Positions 27,801 to 36,600 of a stretch of 64,000 bases of DNA are shown one piece after another; positions within the stretch are counted from its first letter, which is position 1, and every line of letters begins with the position of its first letter. A program made the position numbers and the translations under genes. This stretch comes from Richelia sinica FACHB-800 (GTDB lineage Bacteria > Cyanobacteriota > Cyanobacteriia > Cyanobacteriales > Nostocaceae), in assembly GCF_014698825.1 (NCBI RefSeq), contig NZ_JACJTT010000019.1, positions 1 to 64,000 on the forward strand. Direction: 5' to 3'. The notes under the pieces were generated by a model, which was given only the letters and a program-made list of their open reading frames with translations, did not search any database and was not told where the DNA came from.

Positions 27801-28996
27801 TCGACACTAACCAATATAGTTAGAGGATATTGGGTTTGTGCTCCTTGGGAACAAATATCAGTGATGTGAATATCTAAATTAGGAGATTGGAGAATAGAGT
27901 AATCAAGGGGATAATTTTCAAATACGAGTAAGCTTTCATATAAAGGCACTCCCCCTGGAAGTTGACTACATTGATAAATTTGACCTGTAGAAATATGCTC
28001 ATATTCCCGCAGTTCTAAATTCAGTGTGTAGATATTTTGTAGCCAAGACCAAAGGGGAAAATCAGGAGTAATACTAATTCTGAGTGGTAGGGTATTGATA
28101 AATAAGCCAACCATGGATTCACTACCCACCAAATCCACTGGACGACCAGCCACAGTAATCCCAAAAATCACATCTTGATGATTACTATAGCGATTTAGTA
28201 ATAATGCCCAAATTCCTTGAATTAGGGTATTGAAAGTGATTCTATTTTGTTTAACTAATGATTGTAATGTAGCTGTGGTTGTAGCCGATAATGCATCTGA
28301 TTTTTTCCCGGATGCCGCTGTTAATTCCCGGTAGGTTTCATCCCCTACTGGTAATCCTAAAGCAGTGGGTTGGGTAAAACCTTGGAGTGTTTTCTGCCAA
28401 AAAATATTAGCTGTTTCTAAGTTTTGCTGTTTGAGCCAGGTGATATAGTCTTGATAAGGACGGGTAGGTGGAATATGTACAGCTTGATTTTTAGCGATCG
28501 CTTGATAAAAAGATAGTAATTCTTTAAATAACAGAAACAGACACCATCCATCAATTAAAATATGATGATGACTCCACACAAAATGATAGCTATCATCTCG
28601 TAAATGCAATATTGCTAATCGCATCAATGGCGGTTTAGATAAATTAAAACCCTGTGCGCGGTCTGTTTTCAAAAACTCCTCTAATTGCTGTTGCTGTAAA
28701 GTTGATTCCTGACCACGCCAATCTTGATAATTAATCTTAATTTCTACCTGACGAAATACAACTTGCCTTGGCTCATCTTGGGTCTTCCAAACAAAAGCTG
28801 TTCTTAAAATCGAGTGCCTTGCAACTACTCTTTGCCAAGCTTGCTCAAAAGCTGGCAAATGCAAATTACCTGTTAAGTTACAACTTAATTGTTCAACATA
28901 AATACCTGATTTTTCACCAACAGATACAGTATTAAATAGCATCCCTAGTTGGGATGGAGAAAGGGGATAAATTGATTCAATATTTTTCTTATTCAC
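24899..28996 (-). CDS. C-PCP-C protein fused to a TauD-type hydroxylase, no adenylation domain
   Basis: This protein has 1365 residues. C1 (about 1-440, SHHHILIDGW) is of the type that follows an epimerase. It is followed directly by a PCP (about 460-530, NLGGHSLLATQ) with no A domain between them. C2 (about 545-985) has IHHIVSDGWSMG. A basic linker (EKRQKNMEQQERKAAKRQK) leads to a complete TauD domain (about 1020-1365) with the HNE metal pair (LFHNESSH) and the distal His in TAHGRNP. The PCP must be loaded in trans or be bypassed. The hydroxylase is placed to act on the Asp module encoded just downstream. The gene is 14 bp from the preceding NRPS gene and 30 bp from the next. Confidence 0.85.
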   Translation of the reverse strand: MNKKNIESIYPLSPSQLGMLFNTVSVGEKSGIYVEQLSCNLTGNLHLPAFEQAWQRVVARHSILRTAFVWKTQDEPRQVVFRQVEIKINYQDWRGQESTLQQQQLEEFLKTDRAQGFNLSKPPLMRLAILHLRDDSYHFVWSHHHILIDGWCLFLLFKELLSFYQAIAKNQAVHIPPTRPYQDYITWLKQQNLETANIFWQKTLQGFTQPTALGLPVGDETYRELTAASGKKSDALSATTTATLQSLVKQNRITFNTLIQGIWALLLNRYSNHQDVIFGITVAGRPVDLVGSESMVGLFINTLPLRISITPDFPLWSWLQNIYTLNLELREYEHISTGQIYQCSQLPGGVPLYESLLVFENYPLDYSILQSPNLDIHITDICSQGAQTQYPLTILVSVDSECKFSLIYDQRRFDDRDIDLILSQWVNLLQFIAHHPDINLETLLAKIPIEQIPHIRPRCKQEQTIFHQFLATPQTPVEAMVSQIWTKILGLPQIDIHENFFNLGGHSLLATQVISQIRQVFQLELPLGKLFEFPTIAGFSKEIEQIHQKQSQSKLPPLVAVNRTEKIPLSYAQERLWLVSQLQANDATYNELFTLRLTGFLNIEALEHSLNEIVHRHEALRTSFYTDEHGQPFQAIAPNVKIKLSILELSHLSISDQDGEIQHLINQEYHHPFDLSQVPLLRCTLLRIHEQEHIVLFSIHHIVSDGWSMGVLTRELAALYTAFSANKLSPLPPLPIQYADFAVWQRQYLQGERKENLLTYWQQQLANLPALQLPTTHPRGEVKTNRGASYSFLIPNSLVQEVQLLSQQAGVTLFMTLLASFKILLQRYSHQDDIVVGTDVANRNHTEIEQLIGFFINLLVLRTDLSGNPTFLDLLQRIRHQTLAAYAHQDLPFDELVRALQPERHLSNQVPLFQVLFVLQNTPNSVLELPGLALNSIEVESGISRFDLALLLRETDSGITGKWQYNADLFTTDTITQFTNHWQTLLNSIVTSPHSRINTLEMLTTTEKRQKNMEQQERKAAKRQKFMSIAPQPVNLSVEQLIKTDYLPDSPKFPLVIQPHSPEVDLIFWAENNREYLQTKLFTHGAILFRDFPVKSVAEFENFAQTICPNLFAEYGDLPRTGEGGNVYGSTPYPADKAILFHNESSHLHCFPLKIWFYCVQPATKGGETPIVECRKAYKLLSPQLREKLATKQLMYVRNFAEGLDVSWQNFFRTTNKKDVENYCIQAGIDFEWYDDNGLVTRQIRPALAIHPQTGEPVFFNQIQLHHISYLDVDVRDSLLSLFGESKLPRNVYFGDSTPITAVEIAEINQVYQQSQTSFSWQKGDIIMLDNMLTAHGRNPFVGERKIVVAMGEMTNGSDIKNIEN

Positions 28997-29010
28997 GGCA
29001 ACTTGTGTGA

Positions 29011-32000
29011 TTAATCTAAAGCGAGTTCAGCAAAAACTTGATCTAGCTGGTCTTGAGTGATATCAACATCTGGAAAATCAGCAGGGGTATAATTATTGAC
29101 ATCAACGGTTTGGCAGTGGATAATAAGCGATCGCAATGCCTCAACCATCCCTTCAGCTAGTTTTTCCACTGTTGATTGACGATGTAAGTTACTGCTATAG
29201 GACCATTGCAGCTGTAGTTGTCCCTCAATGACTATTGCTTCTACTGTAAATAAATAACGTCGATTTCCCCAAGGACTATGATTTGTACCTGTGGATTCTT
29301 TAGCTAGTTTAAATAACGGTAATTGGGGTAGAAGTTGATCAAATTGACCTAAATAATTGAAAATGATTTCTGATTGAGTTGCTGTGATCAATTTCTGCTC
29401 ATTACTCAGATAACGCAGCACACCATAACCGAAACCACGGCTAGGTATTTCCAGCATTTTTGCTTTCACTTTTTGCAAAGTATCTACCAGATGATTAGCA
29501 TTGCTGATATCTAACAAAACAGGAAAAATAGTAGTAAACCAGCCAACTGTACGGGATAAATCGACATCATCAAAAATCCCTTCCCTTCCGTGACCTTCCA
29601 AATCAATAAGGAGTGAATTATGTCCTGTCCACTTTTTAAAAGTATGCCCTAAAGCAGCCAGTAAAACATGTTGAATTTGGGTACGATAGCTATGTGTTAC
29701 CTCTTGCAATAAAGATTGTGTTTCTGAGGGAGAGAGTGCGATGGTAATATGACTAATTGATGCTTCAGTGTTATTGCCTTGGGGATAATCTACAGCTAGA
29801 GGCTGGATAGATTGACTGACAATATTACACCAGTAATCTAATTCTGATTTAACACTTGATGAGTGAGCATAGGTTTGAAGTTGTTCTGACCAATATTTAT
29901 AGGAAGTTGTTTTAGCTGGTAATTGGGGAGTTTTAGCGTTGACCAGTAGTTGATAGACTGTGTGGAAATCTTCAATTAATATTCGCCATGAAACCCCATC
30001 TACAGCTAGATGGTGGATGACCCACAGCAAGCGACCAGGTTGATTGTTACCCAAGTTAAAATAAGCCAACTGTAGTAGGGGCCCATGAACTAAATTGAGG
30101 CTACTTTGTAATTGATTAGCAGTAGAGAGTAAAGTGTTTGCTTGCTGTTGTGGAGAACAAGCTGATAAATCGAGCCATGTTAATGGTATCTCATCATCAA
30201 CAGGAGCGATCGCTCCATGCCATCCTAACTCATCTCGTTTAAAACGTAGTCGTAGCGCGTCATGGTGTCTGAATAATAAAGTTAAAGCTTGTCGAACTAA
30301 TCCACAATCAAGGGGTTCTAGGACTTCTAGCAGCACCGCTTGATTCCAATGATGGGGGTCTGGTAAGTTTTGCTCAAAAAACCAATGTTGAATTGGTGTC
30401 AAAGCAACTTTTCCAGTCACTATACCCTGTTCAGCAAAATATTGGGACTTGATATCAGCAACCGTTGCTAATTGAGCAATTGTCTGATTTTGAAATATCT
30501 GCTTTGGCGTAAAATGTAACCCTATTTGATGAGCTTTAGCTATTACTTGAAGGCTAATAATTGAATCCCCACCCAGTTCAAAAAAATTATCATTTACACC
30601 CACTTGTTTTAAACCCAGCACCTGCATCCAAATCTCTGCTAACTGCTTTTCTGTAGCAGTCTGAGGTTCAATAAAAGCAGATTTTAGTTCTGGACGTTGC
30701 TGGTCTGGTGCGGGTAAAGCACGACGGTTAACCTTGCCATTAGGAGTCAACGGCAAAGATTCCAAGCATACAAAAGCACTGGGTATCATGTATTCAGGTA
30801 GTTGCGGCTGTAAATATTGACGTAATTCATCAGTAGCAATATTCTCAGCAACTAAATAAGCAACTAAACGTTGATATCCTGGTACATCTTCCCGCACCAT
30901 AACTACACTTTGACGTACTGCGGGATGTTGTTCTAAAACTGATTCAATTTCGCCTAATTCAATGCGAAATCCACGAATTTTGACTTGATTATCTATTCTG
31001 CCTAAATATTGAATTTCTCCATTTGGGAGATAACGAGCCAAGTCACCTGTTTTATAAATACGAGTACCTTGCTCATCACTAAAAGGATTAGGAATAAACT
31101 TTTGTGCTGTTAGTTCTGGTTGATGAAGATAACCCCGTGCTACTCCTAAACCCCCAATATATAATTCACCTACTACACCAATTGGTACTGGTTGTAAGTC
31201 TTGGTCTAAAATGTACAATTGGGTATTAGCAATGGGGTTGCCGATAGGAATTGCCCCAGGATAATTTTGTTCTGATAATACTTGATAAATACAACAACCT
31301 ACTACCGTTTCAGTTGGTCCATATTCATTGATCAGTTTTGTGTCTGGAGCAAATTTTTGCCAAAAAGAAATATGTTGTGTCGTAAGATTTTCACCGCCAA
31401 TAATAAAAGCCTTTGTCCGACCTGATACCCCCTCAGCCACCAATTGTTGACCAAGCAATTCTAAATGAGCAGGTGTGATTTTAACCAGACTCAAATTAGT
31501 TCTTTTTTTCAGAGTTTCAGCCAGAGATTCTACCCCTTGATTTTCTGGTAATAGTTCAACTTGATTACCAACAATTAATGGTGAAAATAGGCTAGTAATT
31601 GTTAAATCAAATGCCAAAGAAGAATGAACTACAGTTCCTGCACCTTGCTCAACTTGATAAGCTTGAGTGCACCAACTTAAATAATTAACTAAACCTTGAT
31701 GAGTAATTAAAGTTCCTTTTGGTTTACCTGTAGAACCAGAGGTATAGATAACATAAGCGAGATTGTCCGGTGTGACAAGGTGCATCGGATTTGCTGTAGT
31801 TTCTTGAGCGAGAAAATCCCAATTTTCTCCCAAGCAAATAGTTTTAGCCCTGTGAGTAGGTATAATCTCAAGCAAATGTTGCTGAGTTAACAGCAATGTC
31901 ACTTGAGAATTTTCTAACATAAACCCTAATCTTTCTTGGGGATATGTGGGGTCTAGTGGCACATAGGCACCACCAGCTTTGAGAACACCCAAAATTCCCA

Positions 32001-33585
32001 CCACCATTTCTAAGCTACGCTCTACACAAATACCCACTAATACTTCTGGTTTTACACCCAATTTTTGTAGATAGTTTGCGAGTTGATTGGCTTTTTGACT
32101 AAGTTCTTGATATGTTAATTGTTGATGCTCAAAAATTACAGCAACCGCATCAGGTGTTTTCTCAACCTGTGCTTCAAATAACTGATGAATACATTGGTCT
32201 GGCGGGTATTCAACTTGTGTATTATTCCATTCTTCTAATAACTGATGACGTTCTGTAGCTGTCAGTAATGGTAATTCCCCTAAATATTGCTGAGGATTCG
32301 CTACCATACCTGATAATAAGGTTTGCAAATGTCCCAACATCCGAGAAATTTTATCATTTTCAAAGCAAGATGTATCGTAGAAAATTTCCAGTGATAATTC
32401 TGTGTCTACTTGGACGGAAATATTAAGGGGATAGTGGGGGTGAACAAAACTATTAATATTAGAAACTGTGAGATAATTAATTGGTTTTTGTAATCCAGAA
32501 TTTACCGGGTAATTTTGAAAGTTAAATATAGTTGTAAATAAAGGTTGTCCCGTAGGAATTTCACTCCACTTCTGAATTTCTATTAATGGAGTATGTTCGT
32601 ATTGACGCACTTCATTCTGTTGTATTTGGAATTGCTTGAGCCACGGTATAAGCAATGCTTGGGGATTCACATTAACTCTGACTGGTAACGTGTTGATAAA
32701 CACTCCAACCATTGATTCTACACCCGCTAATATGGTGGGACGACCAGAGACAACCCCGCCAAAAACAATATCATTTTCACCACTATAGCGACTTAAAAGA
32801 ATCGCCCATGCTCCTTGGATAATGGTATTTAATGTTAATTGTTGTTGTCTAGCTAAAGACTGTAAAGCGGCTGTTTCTGTGGATGATAAACGCAATATTT
32901 GAGTAGTGTAATTTTTGTTTTCGCTTATCTGATCGCCAAAATTTTGGTCTATACCTAAAGGAGTAACGGTTGTAAAACCTTGGAGATATTGTTGCCAAAA
33001 AATCTCTAATTTTGATAAATCCTGCTTTTGTAGCCAAGCTATATAGTCTCGATAAGGACGGGGTTTTTGCGTCTGCATATCTTTATCTTGGCTTAATGCT
33101 TGATAACAACCAAATAATTCTTGCAGTAGTAAGGAAGAAGACCAACCATCTAATAGTAAATGATGATGACTCCAGATAAATTTATAGTGATTATCAGCTA
33201 ATTTGAGTAGCGTTAAGCGCATCAATGGGGCTTGAGAAATTTCAAAACCTTTTTCTCGTTCTTCTAATAAACAAGTTTCGATACACTGTTGCTGTTCAAT
33301 AGATGCCAAGTTAGATAAATCTTGTTGCTGCCAAGGTAGTTTTACTTGTTTATGCACTACCTGTACAGGTTCTTTAATCCCTTCCCAAATAAAAGAAGTG
33401 CGGAGAATCGGGTGTATATCAACTAATTTTTGCCATGCTTTTTGAAATAAAGCAATATTTAAACTACCCTGAATATCACAACTTAACTGCTCAACATATA
33501 CGCCTGATTTTGGGGCATAAAGGGTATGAAAAAGTATGCCCTGCTGCATTGGTGATAGCGGATAAAATTCCTCAATGTTTTTCAT
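29011..33585 (-). CDS. NRPS: C, A (Asn/Asp-like), PCP, epimerase
   Basis: This protein has 1524 residues. The C domain (about 1-430) has SHHHLLLDGWS. The A domain (about 455-950) has YTSGSTGKPKGT and NEYGPTETVVG; by-eye specificity residues read about DLTKIGEVG. The DLTK start denotes Asp or Asn, and Glu rather than His in the sixth variable position points to Asn. The PCP (about 970-1035) is ELGGDSIISLQ. The epimerisation domain (about 1045-1500) keeps HHLAVDGVSW, FDDVDLSRTVGWFT and FNYLGQFD, so the residue should be D-configured. The C domain of the next protein is of the D-accepting type, which agrees with this. Confidence 0.85.
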   Translation of the reverse strand: MKNIEEFYPLSPMQQGILFHTLYAPKSGVYVEQLSCDIQGSLNIALFQKAWQKLVDIHPILRTSFIWEGIKEPVQVVHKQVKLPWQQQDLSNLASIEQQQCIETCLLEEREKGFEISQAPLMRLTLLKLADNHYKFIWSHHHLLLDGWSSSLLLQELFGCYQALSQDKDMQTQKPRPYRDYIAWLQKQDLSKLEIFWQQYLQGFTTVTPLGIDQNFGDQISENKNYTTQILRLSSTETAALQSLARQQQLTLNTIIQGAWAILLSRYSGENDIVFGGVVSGRPTILAGVESMVGVFINTLPVRVNVNPQALLIPWLKQFQIQQNEVRQYEHTPLIEIQKWSEIPTGQPLFTTIFNFQNYPVNSGLQKPINYLTVSNINSFVHPHYPLNISVQVDTELSLEIFYDTSCFENDKISRMLGHLQTLLSGMVANPQQYLGELPLLTATERHQLLEEWNNTQVEYPPDQCIHQLFEAQVEKTPDAVAVIFEHQQLTYQELSQKANQLANYLQKLGVKPEVLVGICVERSLEMVVGILGVLKAGGAYVPLDPTYPQERLGFMLENSQVTLLLTQQHLLEIIPTHRAKTICLGENWDFLAQETTANPMHLVTPDNLAYVIYTSGSTGKPKGTLITHQGLVNYLSWCTQAYQVEQGAGTVVHSSLAFDLTITSLFSPLIVGNQVELLPENQGVESLAETLKKRTNLSLVKITPAHLELLGQQLVAEGVSGRTKAFIIGGENLTTQHISFWQKFAPDTKLINEYGPTETVVGCCIYQVLSEQNYPGAIPIGNPIANTQLYILDQDLQPVPIGVVGELYIGGLGVARGYLHQPELTAQKFIPNPFSDEQGTRIYKTGDLARYLPNGEIQYLGRIDNQVKIRGFRIELGEIESVLEQHPAVRQSVVMVREDVPGYQRLVAYLVAENIATDELRQYLQPQLPEYMIPSAFVCLESLPLTPNGKVNRRALPAPDQQRPELKSAFIEPQTATEKQLAEIWMQVLGLKQVGVNDNFFELGGDSIISLQVIAKAHQIGLHFTPKQIFQNQTIAQLATVADIKSQYFAEQGIVTGKVALTPIQHWFFEQNLPDPHHWNQAVLLEVLEPLDCGLVRQALTLLFRHHDALRLRFKRDELGWHGAIAPVDDEIPLTWLDLSACSPQQQANTLLSTANQLQSSLNLVHGPLLQLAYFNLGNNQPGRLLWVIHHLAVDGVSWRILIEDFHTVYQLLVNAKTPQLPAKTTSYKYWSEQLQTYAHSSSVKSELDYWCNIVSQSIQPLAVDYPQGNNTEASISHITIALSPSETQSLLQEVTHSYRTQIQHVLLAALGHTFKKWTGHNSLLIDLEGHGREGIFDDVDLSRTVGWFTTIFPVLLDISNANHLVDTLQKVKAKMLEIPSRGFGYGVLRYLSNEQKLITATQSEIIFNYLGQFDQLLPQLPLFKLAKESTGTNHSPWGNRRYLFTVEAIVIEGQLQLQWSYSSNLHRQSTVEKLAEGMVEALRSLIIHCQTVDVNNYTPADFPDVDITQDQLDQVFAELALD

Positions 33586-33621
33586 GATTTTCTCAAGCTT
33601 TAGACAGTGTAGAAGTGTAGA

Positions 33622-36600
33622 TTAATTAACTGATAACTGTTGATTAATGGCTGCCAAAATATTGTCAATATCATCTTGACTCCATTGGCTAGATGAAAAT
33701 TCTGCAAAATCTGAAGGTGTGTAGTTTGCGACTGAAGCAGACTGACTATTAGTAATTAGAGAAAGTAAAGCAGTTCTAAAATCTTCAGCTAACTTCTCGA
33801 TAGTTTGCTGTCGATGAACATTTTGACTGTAAATCCAATCAATTTTGAGTTGGTCGTTAACTATCAACGCATTAATTTCTATCAGATGGCTGCGTTGTGC
33901 GCGGGGACTACGGGATAAACCGCTAGACTTGTCTGATAATTTGAATAGAGAGGATTCAGGTACAGTTTGCTCGTAGTTGCCAAGGTAAAGGAAAAGTATT
34001 TCTGCTGGTTGTAGCGATCGCAATTTTTCTGTAATAATTTCATCAGAGATTAAGTAGCGTAATACACCATAGCCTAAACCTTGATTCGGGAAACTACGGA
34101 TTTGCTCTTTCACCTGCTTTAAGATTTTCCCAGGTTCTCGACTCTCGCCAATCTGTAAAAGCATGGGTGCAATATTGGTAAACCACCCTATTGTCCGGGA
34201 TAAATCAATATCATCAAAAATTACATCTCTACCATTTCCTTCTAAATCAACTAAAAGCGATCGCTCTTTTGTCCATTGAGTCAATGTCTGTGCTAAAGCA
34301 GCAATTAATACATCCTCTGTTTGTACTCGATAAGTTGCACCAATCTCTTCCTGTAATGCTTGGGTTTCTGATGCGCTCAATATGACAGAAATAGTCTCAG
34401 CAGAGGCTACAGTATTTGTCCCATCTGCATAATCTACTGGTAAAGATGATACCCAATCACGTTCAGCAGCTAACCAATAAACCTGCTCTCTTTGTAACTC
34501 GATGGACTGGGCATACTCCGTTAACCGCAAAGCCCACTGTTTAAATGAGGTTGTCTTTGGTTGTAGCTTAATTGCTTGTCCTTGACTGAGTTGTTGATAT
34601 GCAATTTCTAAATCTTCTAACAAAATGCGCCAAGAACCAACATCAATAGCTAAATGGTGAATTGCTAACAGTATGCGGCTTGGTTTATTAGTACCGAAAT
34701 TAAACAAAGCAACCCGCACAATTGGCCCAGAAGTCAAATTTAAACTAGCTTGGATCTCTGTAGTTAATTCTGTAAATTCCTGTTCCTGTTGTTGTGGTGA
34801 TAGGTCTGATAAATCTATTTCCTCAAAGGGGATAAATTCCTCAGGACTAGCATTTACTTGTTCCCAACCCCAAGTTTTTGCTCGAAACTGCAAACGCAAA
34901 GCATCATGATGAATCAGCAAATATTGCACCACCTGTCGCAAGAAAACAGAGTTAATTTCTTGCTGCACCTCTAACACAACTGTTTGATTCCAATGGTGTG
35001 CATCAGCTAAATTTTGAGCAAAAAACCAGTGCTGAATCGGTGTTAGGGGCAGTTCCCCTTCTACTAATCCCTGTTCGCTGTAAACAGTTTGAGTTCTCCC
35101 TGCTATTTCTGCTAATTGGGCAATCGTTGGGTATTCAAATAAATGTTGATTAGTAAACCGTAAACCTGCTTTGTTAGCTCTAGCAGTAATTTGTATACTC
35201 AAAAGCGAATCGCCACCCAATTCTAAAAAGTTATCTTCAATTCCTATCTGTTCAATCCCTAAAATTTCTTGCCAAATATTAGCAATAGTTTTCTCAATTT
35301 CGTTTCTAGGAGCAACATAACTATTTTGTAAGAATGGTCGGGAATGTAATGTAATTGAATTAGGTTGATTAATGATTGTTATCGGCTTAATCCACTGAGC
35401 GATTCTAGCCTGTAAATCTGTTGTCGAGACAACTATCTGATTGACTTGATTTAAAGCTAATATTCGTTTAAATACCTCCACACTTTCTTGATTATTCATG
35501 AATAATTCAGTATCGATTTCTGGCTTATTTACTAATTCTCTAGCTAATTGACTAGTTAACCAGTTATCCCAATTTACACTCATCCAAGGTGTAGGACTTG
35601 TTAGATTATGTTGATAAACAAAAGCATCGGTAAAGTGATGGGCGGCGGGATAAGCAGCCATACCCAATGCACCTAGAACAGATGATAGGGAAGATATCAA
35701 GATACAAAAATCAAGCTCTATACCTTGCAATGCTGCTTCTAAAATATACAGTCCATGACCATTAGCTTTGAGTTGTTGTTCGCATTCGTTTCTCGTAATT
35801 TCCTGGACTGTTCTAAACAGCTTAATTCCCGCAGCATGAACTACACCATTTATCTGACCAAACCTAGCTAAACCCTGAGTTATAACTCCTTGCATTTGCA
35901 CCGCATCGGCTACATCAGCACTCAAAGTTACAACCTCTGCACCCAGTTTTTCTAATTCCTGGAGTTTGCGGATTTTACTGCTAAATTTATCTTGTTCGTC
36001 GTGAGTTGTTAGCCAGGCTTCCCATTCATTTGGGCTAGGGAAAGGCGACGCACTAATTAATATTAATTTTGCTTGTACTGTCTGGGCTAAATATTCAGCA
36101 ATTTCTAAACCAATACCACCTAAACCACCAGTAATCAGATATACTCCTTCTGATCGTAATTTGGGTGCTTGATTGTTATCTAGCGGTAGTGGTTCATAGG
36201 CTTGAACCCAACGATGATATCCACGATAAGCAACAACACTCTCAAATTCTTGAGCATTCAACTCTGCGAAAATTTGGTCTACTATTTGAGTTTCTACTGC
36301 CGGAATGACAATATCAATGCTGCGACAGGAAATATTTGCATATTCTTGGGGAATGGTTTTACACATTCCTAGAATAGTTGCTTTTTCTGGACATAATTTT
36401 TCTACACCTGTAACATCATATATATCATTGGTGACAACCAATATATCTACAGGTTGAGTAATATTTTGTTTACTCAAAGACTGAGCGAGAAATAATAAGC
36501 TATAAAAACCTGTTTTTTGGCAATGCTCAAAAAACTCAATTCCTGATGTTACTTCTTCAGTAGATGCGACGCTCCAAAGGTGTAGAATGCCATCGGGAAT

